From the NCBI RefSeq assembly GCF_000152805.1, contig NZ_CH902578.1, positions 3,335,906-3,399,905 of the forward strand: DNA of 64,000 nt, given 5' to 3'. The notes beneath the pieces are model-generated. The model was not told the origin of the DNA and made no database searches. It was given only the letters and a program-made list of their open reading frames with translations. Positions 24,405-33,731 of this stretch are shown one piece after another. The first letter of the stretch is position 1. Every line of letters starts with the position of its first letter. Position numbers and translations under genes: made by a program. This DNA comes from Maritimibacter alkaliphilus HTCC2654. GTDB taxonomy: Bacteria; Pseudomonadota; Alphaproteobacteria; Rhodobacterales; Rhodobacteraceae.

Positions 24405-26183
24405 ATGTATCGCGCGATGCGTCTTGTCCTTCCCTTCGCCGCCAGCCTGTGCGCCAGCGGCGTCTTTGCGCAGGACGGGGCCGATACGATGCAGTATGAC
24501 GACGGCCGCGTCTATGAAGGCACGTTCAAGGACGGGCAGCCCCACGGACAGGGCACGCTGCGCACCCCGGCGGGCTACGAATACACCGGCACCTTCGTCG
24601 AGGGCGAGATCCGGGGCGAGGGCGTCGCGCGCTTTCCCAACGGCTCGGTCTACGAAGGGAACTTCGCCGCCGGCAAGCCGCATGGCTTCGGCAAGATCAC
24701 CTTCGCGGACGGGTCGAGTTTCGAAGGCGACTGGGTCGACGGCAAGATCACCGGGACCGGGATCGCGGAATACGCCAATGGCGTGACCTACGAGGGTGGC
24801 CTGCGGGAGGCGCTGCATCACGGGCGCGGCAAGATGGTCAGCCCCTCGGGCTTCACCTACGACGGCGAGTGGAACATGGGCCAGAAGGACGGGACGGGCA
24901 CCGCGACCTATGCGGACGGCTCGACCTATTCCGGCGGGTTCTCGAACGACCAGCGGCAGGGGCAGGGCACCTATGTCGGAACCGACGGGATGCGCTACGA
25001 AGGCCAGTGGGTCGCGGGCCAGATGCACGGCTCCGGCATCCTCACGCAGGCCAATGGCGACGTCTATCAGGGCCAGTTCGTCGAAGGTCAGCGGTCGGGC
25101 GAGGGCAAGGTCACCTATGCCAGCGGCGACAGCTACACCGGCGCCTTCCTGAACGATCACCGCAGCGGGCAGGGCGTTTTCGCCGGCGCGGACGGGTATC
25201 GCTACGAGGGCAACTGGGTCGACGGCCAGATCGAAGGCGAAGGCACCGTGACCTATCCCGACGGGTCGGTCTATCAGGGCACCTTCCGCGCGGGCCTGCC
25301 CGACGGCAGTGGCACGATCACCTATCCCGACGGCGGCACCTATGTCGGCGACTGGCGCGACGGGGTGATCGAAGGCACGGGCCGCGCGACCTATCCCAAC
25401 GGCTCGACATACGAGGGCAGCTTCGTTTCGGCGCTGTTCGACGGCGAAGGCACCCTGACCTTCGCCGAAGGTCACGGCTACACCGGCGGCTGGAAGGCGG
25501 GCAAACGCCACGGTCAGGGACGCGAGGAATACGCCGACGGCTCCGTCTATGACGGCGGCTGGGCCAATGGTGAACGCGACGGGCAGGGCACGCTGACGCT
25601 GGCCGACGGGTTCACCTATACCGGCGAATGGAAAGACGGGATGAAGCACGGCATGGGCACCGCGACCTATGCCAACGGCGACGTCTACGAAGGCATGTTC
25701 GCGAACGACCAGCGCAACGGGCAGGGCACGGTGGCCTATGCTTCGGGCGAGCGGGTGTCGGGCGCATGGGTCAACGGCGTGATGTCGTCGATGCTCGAAG
25801 GCGGCACGCCCGCGCCGATCGTCCCGGCTGCGACCGAAGCCGAACCCGAAACACCCGCGGCCGAACCCGAGACACCTGCGACCGACCCGGTACCTGCTGC
25901 GGAGCCCGAGCCCGCCCCCGAACCGGAACCGGAACCTGCGCCCGAGCCTGAGCCTGAACCCACACCGGAACCCGCGCCGACGCCCGAACCCGAGCCCACG
26001 CCGGAACCCGCGCCTGCCCCTGCGCCCGAGCCGGAGCCTGCGCCCGCCCCGGCACCCGCTCCGGCGCCTGCGCAAGAGAACCAGTCGTCGGATCAGAACA
26101 ATTCGGCCGCGCCCCGTGTGCCGTCGGGGCCGCCGCAGGCGCCCGAGATCAATTCGACCCTGGGAAGCGGCGGGCTTTACTGA
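24405..26183 (+). CDS. exported MORN-repeat protein with Pro/Glu-rich C-terminus
   Basis: A 592-residue protein with a signal peptide (LVLPFAASLCASGVFA). From about residue 28 to 460 it is an unbroken run of 18 full MORN repeats plus one partial, each close to YEGxFxxGxxxGxGxxxxxxG. A ~75-residue segment of EPEP/APAP repeats follows, then a short Gln/Asn/Ser tail. The predicted product is a long beta-sheet rod in the periplasm or outside the cell, with the Pro-rich part as a spacer. In other bacteria MORN proteins bind lipid or act as scaffolds. A strong terminator follows. Confidence 0.88.
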   Translation: MYRAMRLVLPFAASLCASGVFAQDGADTMQYDDGRVYEGTFKDGQPHGQGTLRTPAGYEYTGTFVEGEIRGEGVARFPNGSVYEGNFAAGKPHGFGKITFADGSSFEGDWVDGKITGTGIAEYANGVTYEGGLREALHHGRGKMVSPSGFTYDGEWNMGQKDGTGTATYADGSTYSGGFSNDQRQGQGTYVGTDGMRYEGQWVAGQMHGSGILTQANGDVYQGQFVEGQRSGEGKVTYASGDSYTGAFLNDHRSGQGVFAGADGYRYEGNWVDGQIEGEGTVTYPDGSVYQGTFRAGLPDGSGTITYPDGGTYVGDWRDGVIEGTGRATYPNGSTYEGSFVSALFDGEGTLTFAEGHGYTGGWKAGKRHGQGREEYADGSVYDGGWANGERDGQGTLTLADGFTYTGEWKDGMKHGMGTATYANGDVYEGMFANDQRNGQGTVAYASGERVSGAWVNGVMSSMLEGGTPAPIVPAATEAEPETPAAEPETPATDPVPAAEPEPAPEPEPEPAPEPEPEPTPEPAPTPEPEPTPEPAPAPAPEPEPAPAPAPAPAPAQENQSSDQNNSAAPRVPSGPPQAPEINSTLGSGGLY

Positions 26184-26205
26184 TTCCGACATCCTCGACC
26201 ACGAA

Positions 26206-26230
26206 AAAGGCCGCCCACTGGGCGGCCTTT
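26206..26230. terminator. bidirectional terminator between the MORN gene and sqr
   Basis: AAAGGCCGCCC (26206-26216) pairs with GGGCGGCCTTT (26220-26230) across a 3-nt loop. The stem is flanked by T runs on both strands. It separates two convergent genes. Confidence 0.88.
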
Positions 26231-26255
26231 TCCCTTTTCCGATCCAAGGGCTGCC

Positions 26256-27539
26256 TCAGCGGCCCTGAATCTTGTTGATCTTCATGATCTTCATTGCGGT
26301 CTTTTCGTACCACGGCTCGCTCACGCCCTTGCGGACCTTGCGCATGAAATACCACTCGAAGGCCAGCTTCGCCCAATGCACCCATTTGCCTTCCGACGCC
26401 CAGTTCACGTTACGCGGCGGGTTCTGGGGCATGGCGAGGAACGCGGCCCCCCGGTCGCCGAAATCGGCAAGGCAAAGCGCGTTCCAAGACGGCAGGTTGT
26501 TCGGCTCCTCTCCCACGAGAATGCGGGGCAGGTTGTGGGCCGTCGCGGTCACCATCGACTCGATCATGAACCCGGTCTTGGGCACACCCGTCGCGACCGG
26601 GGTCGCAACAGGCGGTGCGATGGCGATGGCGACGCCGATCCCGAAGATGTTGCGGTATTTCGGATTGCGCTGGTACTCGTCGACGATGACGAAGCCGCGC
26701 GGGTTCACCAGCCCCTCGATGCCCCGGATCGCCGGGATGCCGCGAAAGGCGGGCAGCATCATCTTGTAGGTCGCCGGCACCTCGTGCGTCTTCTTCTCGT
26801 TGCCGTCCTCGTCGAACTCGGTGACGTGCACCGCGCCATCGGTGAACTTGTCGGTGCGCGCATTGGTGATCCACTTGATGTCGCGGTCGCGCATCGCGCT
26901 TTCCAGCATCGATTTGGTGTCGCCCACGCCGCCAAGGCCCAAGTGGCCGATATAGGGTTCCGATGTCACGAAGGTCATCGGCACCTTATGCTTGATCTTG
27001 CGACGGCGCAGGTCCGTGTCGAGCGTGAACAGGTATTCATAGGCCGGGCCGAAGCAAGACGCGCCCTGTACCGCGCCCACGACGATGGGGCCGGGGTTCT
27101 TGCAGAACGCCTCCCACGTGCCGCCCTTGCCGCCCGATTTCTCGGCATGTTCGATGGTGCAGACCGAGTTCGTGTGACCCTCGGGTCCGAACCCCTCGAT
27201 CTCGTCGAAGGCGAGCTCCGGCCCGGTCGCGATGATGAGGTAGTCGTATGTGACCTCGGCCCCGCTTTCAAGCTCGATCCTGTTTTCCTCGGGCACGAGT
27301 TTCGTCGCACCGTCGCAGATGAAATCGATCCCCCGGCGTTTCATCACCGGAGCGAGGTCGATGGTGATCTCGTCCTTTGAGCGCCAGCCGACACCGGCCC
27401 ACGGGTTCGACGGGGTGAACTGGAAATAGGGTTTGTTCGATATGAGCGTGATGGTGTCGCTGCGTGTCAGCGTTTCCTTCAACTCATAGGCCTGGATGGT
27501 GCCCCCAAGGCCCCCGCCCAGAACGACCACATGCGCCAT
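26256..27539 (-). CDS. sqr: sulfide:quinone oxidoreductase
   Basis: A 427-residue membrane-associated flavoprotein that oxidises sulfide to sulfane sulfur and reduces quinone. The N-terminal FAD loop is VVVLGGGLGGTIQA. Three cysteines, C127 (NSVCTIE), C162 (GASCFGP) and C356 (NALCLAD), match the spacing of the catalytic trisulfide cysteines of SQR. The NDH-2-type alternative is therefore unlikely. Start at 27539 follows GGGAGGAG. An ATTC-N8-GAAT site lies 114 bp upstream and a TetR gene follows on the same strand further upstream. Confidence 0.9.
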   Translation of the reverse strand: MAHVVVLGGGLGGTIQAYELKETLTRSDTITLISNKPYFQFTPSNPWAGVGWRSKDEITIDLAPVMKRRGIDFICDGATKLVPEENRIELESGAEVTYDYLIIATGPELAFDEIEGFGPEGHTNSVCTIEHAEKSGGKGGTWEAFCKNPGPIVVGAVQGASCFGPAYEYLFTLDTDLRRRKIKHKVPMTFVTSEPYIGHLGLGGVGDTKSMLESAMRDRDIKWITNARTDKFTDGAVHVTEFDEDGNEKKTHEVPATYKMMLPAFRGIPAIRGIEGLVNPRGFVIVDEYQRNPKYRNIFGIGVAIAIAPPVATPVATGVPKTGFMIESMVTATAHNLPRILVGEEPNNLPSWNALCLADFGDRGAAFLAMPQNPPRNVNWASEGKWVHWAKLAFEWYFMRKVRKGVSEPWYEKTAMKIMKINKIQGR

Positions 27540-27652
27540 GATGTCTCCTCCCACAAGAGGGGCGCAGCGATCCTACCAAGCGCCCGAGCAGGCCGCGACA
27601 GTGCGGCCAAGGGCGATTGTATACTATCGGAGACCGAAAAACGGAAGCATAA

Positions 27653-27668
27653 ATTCATATTTTAGAAT
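27653..27668. promoter_or_regulatory. SqrR/BigR-type operator (ATTC-N8-GAAT) upstream of sqr
   Basis: ATTC (27653-27656), eight bases, GAAT (27665-27668). SqrR, the ArsR-family persulfide sensor of Rhodobacter capsulatus, is reported to bind ATTC-N8-GAAT. The right half also belongs to a second inverted repeat, GAATGT-T-ACATTC (27665-27677). The site lies between the tetR stop and the sqr start; a matching site precedes trxC at 47578-47597. Confidence 0.6.
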
Positions 27669-27688
27669 GTTACATTCCGCCGCAGGTT

Positions 27689-28279
27689 TCAGGTGCGGAT
27701 CATCGCGATCAGGTTGTCCGCAAGACGCGCGCCTTCTTCTTCCAGATCGAAGGTCTGCCCCTTAAGGGTCCAGTCGAGCGTAAGCCCGTGGAGCGACGAA
27801 AGCACCACACCGGCCACTTCCGATGGTTTCAGGTCGTGCCGGATGATCCGTGCGCCCTGACCCTGTTCGACCAGCCCGGCGATCATCGACGTGCGCTCGG
27901 AATGCATGGCGTGGAAACGGTCGCGCAGCGCGGCGTTATCGGCCTGAAGCTCCAGCGAATGCAGGATCGAGGGCAGGGCGGGCCGCCATTTGACCAGATC
28001 GACGAAATTCTTCACGTAGTCGCGCAGCCCGTCCAGAGCGTCTCCGGCGGTGCGCGCGATGCCTTCGATGTCGGTCACGATCCGCTCGCTAACGGCGTCC
28101 CAAATCTCGGCCTTGGTGCCGAAATGGCGGAAAATCGCCGGCTGGGTCACCCCCACCGCATCTGCAAGGTGCTGTGTCGTTACGCGGTCCGGCCCCATCG
28201 TCGCCGACAGCTGGATCACCGTGTCCACGATTTCGGCTTTGCGGTCGGCGGCGCTTTTTCTTCTGCGCACCTGGTCCAC
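27689..28279 (-). CDS. TetR/AcrR family transcriptional regulator
   Basis: A 196-residue repressor. The N-terminal helix-turn-helix is typical (KAEIVDTVIQL, then TTQHLADAVGVTQPAIFRHF), followed by a helical ligand-binding domain. The GTG at 28279 follows AAGGAGG at six bases. It is upstream of sqr on the same strand with a 149-bp gap, so it may be regulated separately. A GACCGG-N5-CCGGTC repeat in its own leader suggests autoregulation. Confidence 0.92.
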   Translation of the reverse strand: MDQVRRRKSAADRKAEIVDTVIQLSATMGPDRVTTQHLADAVGVTQPAIFRHFGTKAEIWDAVSERIVTDIEGIARTAGDALDGLRDYVKNFVDLVKWRPALPSILHSLELQADNAALRDRFHAMHSERTSMIAGLVEQGQGARIIRHDLKPSEVAGVVLSSLHGLTLDWTLKGQTFDLEEEGARLADNLIAMIRT

Positions 28280-28294
28280 GAATACCTCCTTTTC

Positions 28295-28311
28295 GACCGG
28301 CCCATCCGGTC
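28295..28311. promoter_or_regulatory. inverted repeat in the tetR leader, candidate operator
   Basis: GACCGG-CCCAT-CCGGTC is a perfect 6-bp inverted repeat a few bases upstream of the tetR ribosome binding site, a usual place for autorepression. Confidence 0.4.
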
Positions 28312-28425
28312 ATGTCTGGAAATCCTGACAGCAAGGACTGACTAACAGTGACTCATATGGGCTTTAAATACGATAGTGAAATACAACTTTTGGCCGTGCA
28401 GGCCGATTTTCGCTTGGGAAGTGGG

Positions 28426-29955
28426 TTACGGAGTCTCACCATTATCGAGTCGGGCCAAGAATTCTTCGGCTTCCGACAGGATCACCTTTTTCCGGTCCGT
28501 GTCCATCCGGTCCCATGTCGCATAAATCGTTCCCATGCGGGGATTTTTTCGGAACCTTTGCGCGTGTCGGTCAAGGAACCACCAATAGAGCAGGTTGAAC
28601 GGACAAGCGCCTTTCCCGGTCTTCTTGCGCACGTCATAGGCGCAACCGTCACAATAGTTTGACATCTTGTCGATATAATTGCCGGACGAGACATAGGGCT
28701 TGGACGCGATCATGCCGCCATCTGCGAACTGGCTCATTCCGATCGTGTTCGGGGCCTCGACCCATTCGAACGCGTCGGCATAGACCGATAAATACCAGTC
28801 GTGCACCTGCGCCGGGTCCGCGCCGATCAGAAGCGCGAAGTTTCCGGTAATCATCAACCGTTGGATATGGTGCGCATAGGCGTTTTCGCGCGTCAGCGTC
28901 ACCACTTCGGACAGGCAGGCCATATCGGTGTCGCCGCTCCAGAATACCCATGGCAGATCGCGCTCATGCCGCAGCGCGTTGCGGCCGGTGTAGCCGGGGC
29001 CGTCCATCATGTAGATGCCGCGCACGTATTCGCGCCAGCCAAGGATCTGGCGGATGAACCCTTCGGCCGAATTCAGTGGCACCTTCCCGTCGCGATAGGC
29101 CGCTTCGGCGCGTCGGCACAGATCGAGCGGGTCCAGAAGCCCGATGTTCAGCGCGGGCGACAGGATCGAGTGATACAGATGCGCCTCGCCGGTCAGCATC
29201 GCGTCCTGATAGGGGCCGAAGCCCTCAAGCCGATTCGCGATGAAATCGTCGGCGGCCTTCGCGGCCTCTTTCGCCGTGGTCGGATAGGCGAACCCGTCCA
29301 GATCCCCGAAATGGTCGGCGAATTCGTCTGCGACAAGCTCCAGCACCTCCCGCGTCACGTCATCGGGCTTGAACCTCGGCACCTTCGGCTGGAACAGGTC
29401 CGCCTCGGCGGGCTTTCGGTTGTCATGGTCGTAATTCCACTTGCCGCCCTCCGGCTTGTCGCCATCCATCAGAATGCCCGTCTTCTTGCGCATCAACCGA
29501 TAGAAATACTCCATGCGGAGCTCCTTGCGGCCCTCGGCCCAATCCTCGAACTCCGACTGGGTCGAGATGAACCGGGTGTCGGGCAGGCGTGTGACCTTGA
29601 GCGGCAGCTCGTCCAGAAGTTCGATCAACCGCCAGTCGCCGGGGGTGGTGCAGATCACCTCCCGCGCGCCGAACTCGTCGGCACGGCGCAGGAGTTCGCC
29701 GTCAATTGACTGCGCGTTGTCCGTGTCGGTGAGCCGGGCATAGGCCACGGTCCAGCCCTCTTCGATCAGGGCCGCCGCGAACTTGCGCATCGCGGCAAAG
29801 ATCAGCGCGATCTTCTGCGGATGGTGCTTGGGGTTTCCCGCCTCGCCCCGCACCTCGGCCATGACCACCACGTCCGTCTCCCGGTCGGCCGCATCCAGCG
29901 CGGACAGCGTTGGGGTCAACTGGTCGCCAAGGACGAGGATCAGGCGGCTCACCAC
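28426..29955 (-). CDS. iron-sulfur bacterial cryptochrome/photolyase (FeS-BCP)
   Basis: A 509-residue flavoprotein of the (6-4) photolyase/CryB class that uses FAD, a ribolumazine antenna and a 4Fe-4S cluster. The N-terminal domain begins LILVLGDQLTPTLSALD. The FAD domain shows LGWREYVRGIYM and the substrate region AHHIQRLMITGNFALL. The cluster cysteines fit DMACLSE together with YCDGCAYDV and KGACPF. It overlaps the upstream SDR gene by 7 bp. It should repair UV lesions or act in light signalling. Confidence 0.94.
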   Translation of the reverse strand: MVSRLILVLGDQLTPTLSALDAADRETDVVVMAEVRGEAGNPKHHPQKIALIFAAMRKFAAALIEEGWTVAYARLTDTDNAQSIDGELLRRADEFGAREVICTTPGDWRLIELLDELPLKVTRLPDTRFISTQSEFEDWAEGRKELRMEYFYRLMRKKTGILMDGDKPEGGKWNYDHDNRKPAEADLFQPKVPRFKPDDVTREVLELVADEFADHFGDLDGFAYPTTAKEAAKAADDFIANRLEGFGPYQDAMLTGEAHLYHSILSPALNIGLLDPLDLCRRAEAAYRDGKVPLNSAEGFIRQILGWREYVRGIYMMDGPGYTGRNALRHERDLPWVFWSGDTDMACLSEVVTLTRENAYAHHIQRLMITGNFALLIGADPAQVHDWYLSVYADAFEWVEAPNTIGMSQFADGGMIASKPYVSSGNYIDKMSNYCDGCAYDVRKKTGKGACPFNLLYWWFLDRHAQRFRKNPRMGTIYATWDRMDTDRKKVILSEAEEFLARLDNGETP

Positions 29956-30617
29956 ACCACCCGCTTGCCCTGCCAGTCGAAGAACAGCCCCGTGTCCTCC
30001 GGCGTCAGACCGTCCAGAACGCCCAGCAGGTTCGCGGCGGCCTGATCTGGCGTGACCTTGTCATGACCCGCGCCGTGCACGGCGGTCAGGTCCGTCTCAA
30101 CCGTGCCGGGGTGCAGGGCCACGCAGACGGCCTGTTTGTGCGTGCGGGCGAGTTCGATGGCCGCGCCGTGCATGATCTGGTTCAGTGCCGCCTTGGCCGC
30201 GCGGTAGCCATACCATCCGCCTAGACGGTTGTCGCCGATGGAGCCGACGCGCGCCGACAGCGCCGCCACGGTCGCCCGCCGATCGCGGGGGAGGAGGCGC
30301 GCGGCATGGCGCATCACAAGCGCCGGGCCGATGGTGTTGGTGCGGAATTGCGCCTCCAGCGCAGCGGCGTCGATCTGCTTCAGCGCCTTTTCGGGGCCGT
30401 GCCCGTCGATCTCAAGCGCGCCCGTGGCGATGAAGATCAGGTCGAACGGGCCGTCGAGTGTCGAGAGTAGGCGGTCCACGGCGTCCGGGTCCGCATAATC
30501 GAACCCGTCCACGCTACGAGACAGGCCCGCGACAGACCACCCGGCGGCGTCCAGATGTCGGCAAATGGCGGCGCCGATTCCGCCCGACGCGCCGATGATG
30601 AGGGCTGATCCGGTCAT
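29949..30617 (-). CDS. short-chain dehydrogenase/reductase
   Basis: A 222-residue Rossmann-fold oxidoreductase. The cofactor loop is ALIIGASGGIGAAICRHL, and the catalytic Tyr-x-x-x-Lys is GYRAAKAALNQ preceded by a Ser in the ALSARVGSIGD strand. Substrate unknown; it resembles the CsgA/YciK-like SDRs often found next to FeS photolyases. It overlaps the photolyase gene, so both are probably light- or stress-linked. Confidence 0.88.
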   Translation of the reverse strand: MTGSALIIGASGGIGAAICRHLDAAGWSVAGLSRSVDGFDYADPDAVDRLLSTLDGPFDLIFIATGALEIDGHGPEKALKQIDAAALEAQFRTNTIGPALVMRHAARLLPRDRRATVAALSARVGSIGDNRLGGWYGYRAAKAALNQIMHGAAIELARTHKQAVCVALHPGTVETDLTAVHGAGHDKVTPDQAAANLLGVLDGLTPEDTGLFFDWQGKRVVW

Positions 30618-30691
30618 GTCTCGTTTACGCAGCGCCTGCCGGGCCAGACCAGTTCCGCCGAAAAATCACTTTTCATTCACGCTGGGCGGGG

Positions 30692-30697
30692 TATAAA
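30692..30697 (+). promoter_or_regulatory. candidate -10 box for the leuL-leuA transcript
   Basis: TATAAA at 30692-30697 sits 9 bp before the leader-peptide ATG at 30706, so the message would start at or within a base or two of that ATG. The -35 is poor (TTTTCA-like). The -10 lies inside a GGGCGG...CCGCCC inverted repeat. Confidence 0.4.
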
Positions 30698-30705
30698 TCC
30701 GCCCC

Positions 30706-30795
30706 ATGACGATGACGGCACATAATCTCGGTTCGACCGGCGCGACCCCGCGCCCGTCCCGTCGTGCTGCCCTCCTCCTTCTTAGCCGCCTCTGA
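30706..30795 (+). CDS. leuL: leucine leader peptide
   Basis: A 29-codon reading frame ending 82 bp before leuA. It encodes MTMTAHNLG at the start and AALLLLSRL at the end, with four consecutive Leu codons (CTC CTC CTT CTT) and a fifth just before the stop. This is the form of an attenuation leader that senses leucyl-tRNA. No ribosome binding site precedes the ATG, and the predicted transcription start is at the ATG, so it may be translated leaderless. A hairpin overlapping its stop codon follows. Confidence 0.75.
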   Translation: MTMTAHNLGSTGATPRPSRRAALLLLSRL

Positions 30796-30820
30796 GCGTG
30801 CCGTCGGCGCGAGCGCTCAG
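30792..30820 (+). promoter_or_regulatory. hairpin after the leucine leader, candidate attenuator
   Basis: CTGAGCG (30792-30798) pairs with CGCTCAG (30814-30820); a small GCC-GTC-GGC hairpin can form inside the loop. The left arm overlaps the leader stop codon, as in ribosome-sensed attenuators. No U run follows, so it may act through Rho, through pausing, or by controlling leuA translation. Confidence 0.45.
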
Positions 30821-30876
30821 GGGTATGCAACCGCGCCAGCGAACCCAAGGCTAAGACAGACAAGAGAGACATTCCC

Positions 30877-32439
30877 ATGACCGACAAGAGCGAACAGGAC
30901 CGCGTCCTGATTTTCGATACGACCCTGCGTGACGGCGAACAAAGCCCCGGCGCGACCATGAGCCACGAGGAAAAGCTCGAGATCGCGGAAATGCTCGACG
31001 ACATGGGCGTCGACGTGATCGAAGCGGGCTTTCCCATCGCCTCCGAGGGCGATTTCGAGGCGGTGAAGGAAATCGCCGTCCGCTCGAAACAGTCCACGAT
31101 CTGCGGGCTGTCGAGGGCGAATTTCAAGGACATCGACCGGTGTTATGAGGCGATCAAGCACGCGGGCAGCCACCGGATACACACGTTCATCGGCACCTCG
31201 CCGCTGCACCGGGCCATCCCGAACCTGACGCAGGATGCGATGGCGGACCTGATCCACGACACGGTGACCCACGCCCGCAACCTGACCGACAACGTCCAGT
31301 GGTCCGCGATGGATGCGACCCGGACCGAGCACGACTATCTCTGCCGCGTCGTCGAAATCGCGATCAACGCGGGTGCGACGACGATCAACATCCCCGACAC
31401 GGTGGGCTACACCGCGCCGCGCGAAAGCGCCGACCTGATCCGTATGCTGATAGAAAAGGTGCCGGGCGCGGACGAGGTCGTGTTTTCGACCCATTGCCAC
31501 AACGATCTGGGCATGGCGACGGCCAACAGCCTCGCCGCCGTCGACGCAGGCGCGCGCCAGATCGAATGCACGATCAACGGGCTGGGTGAACGCGCGGGCA
31601 ACACCGCGCTGGAAGAGGTCGTCATGGCGATGCGCGTGCGCAACGACATCATGCCCTATGCCACCCAGATCGACACGAAAAAGATCATGGCGATCAGCCG
31701 CCGTGTGAGCCAGGTGTCAGGCTTCCCGGTGCAGTTCAACAAGGCCGTGGTCGGCAAGAACGCCTTCGCGCATGAAAGCGGCATCCATCAGGACGGAATG
31801 CTGAAGAACGCCGAGACGTTCGAGATCATGCTGCCCGAGGACATCGGCCTCGCCGCGTCCTCCTTGCCGCTGGGCAAACACTCGGGTCGGGCGGCGCTGC
31901 GCGACAAGCTCAAGGGTCTGGGCTACGACGATGTGGGCGAGAACCAGTTGAAGGACGTGTTCGTGCGGTTCAAGGCTTTGGCCGACCGCAAGAAAGAGGT
32001 CTACGACGACGACATCATCGCCCTGATGCAGGTGGTGTCGGGCGACGCGATCAACGAGCGGATCAAGCTGAAGTTCCTGCGCGTCATCTGCGGCACCGAA
32101 GCGCCGCAATCCGCCGACATCAACCTGACCATCGACGGGGTGGATCACCAGCACACCGCGACCGGCGACGGCCCGGTGGACGCGACCTTCAACGCGGTCA
32201 AGGCGCTGTTCCCGACCGGGGCGCGGCTGGAACTCTATCAGGTGTCCGCCGTGACCGAAGGCACGGATGCGCAGGCCACGGTGTCGGTGCGTTTGTCCGA
32301 GGATGGCCGGATCGCCACCGGCCAGTCGTCGGACACCGATACGGTCGTGGCCTCGGCCAAGGCCTATATCACCGCGCTGAACCGGCTTCAGGTCCGAAAG
32401 AAATCGACCCCGGAAGTGCGCTACACCGACGCGAGCTGA
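30877..32439 (+). CDS. leuA: 2-isopropylmalate synthase
   Basis: A 520-residue enzyme that condenses acetyl-CoA with 2-oxoisovalerate, the first committed step of leucine synthesis. The catalytic barrel opens with IFDTTLRDGEQSPG, has the metal-binding HCHNDLGMA and the CTINGLGERAGN segment. The C-terminal ~130 residues form the LeuA dimer/regulatory domain that binds leucine as feedback inhibitor. It is thus probably controlled twice, by the upstream leader and allosterically. Confidence 0.97.
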   Translation: MTDKSEQDRVLIFDTTLRDGEQSPGATMSHEEKLEIAEMLDDMGVDVIEAGFPIASEGDFEAVKEIAVRSKQSTICGLSRANFKDIDRCYEAIKHAGSHRIHTFIGTSPLHRAIPNLTQDAMADLIHDTVTHARNLTDNVQWSAMDATRTEHDYLCRVVEIAINAGATTINIPDTVGYTAPRESADLIRMLIEKVPGADEVVFSTHCHNDLGMATANSLAAVDAGARQIECTINGLGERAGNTALEEVVMAMRVRNDIMPYATQIDTKKIMAISRRVSQVSGFPVQFNKAVVGKNAFAHESGIHQDGMLKNAETFEIMLPEDIGLAASSLPLGKHSGRAALRDKLKGLGYDDVGENQLKDVFVRFKALADRKKEVYDDDIIALMQVVSGDAINERIKLKFLRVICGTEAPQSADINLTIDGVDHQHTATGDGPVDATFNAVKALFPTGARLELYQVSAVTEGTDAQATVSVRLSEDGRIATGQSSDTDTVVASAKAYITALNRLQVRKKSTPEVRYTDAS

Positions 32440-32637
32440 CGGGCGGGGCCACGCTCATCCGGCCCTGCGACCCGTCTTCGCCCAGACGGCGATGAGAGGG
32501 CAGCGACCTTGAAGAGCGGGCGGGCTGGGCAGAATTTTGCCGGGGCCGCCTGCGCACCCCCTTTCACCTGCGCCCCTTGGCTCATATAAGGCGTCACACC
32601 CCCGGCCTCGCGTCGGGGGCTTGGGTATTGGGACTGA

Positions 32638-33690
<1,053 letters not shown>

Positions 33691-33731
33691 GGGGCCACGT
33701 GGCCCGCACCCCGAGACGATAGGGGATCAGA

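Noticed and set aside
24234-26192. 652-residue open frame on the minus strand, antisense to the MORN gene
   Set aside because: Its sequence is Arg/Gly/Ala-rich, mirrors the regular codon pattern of the MORN repeats and shows no domain. It overlaps the start of nadE. A shadow of GC-rich coding DNA.
26256-27539. NADH dehydrogenase type 2 instead of sulfide:quinone oxidoreductase
   Set aside because: The three cysteines at 127, 162 and 356 match the catalytic set of SQR; type 2 NADH dehydrogenases lack them.
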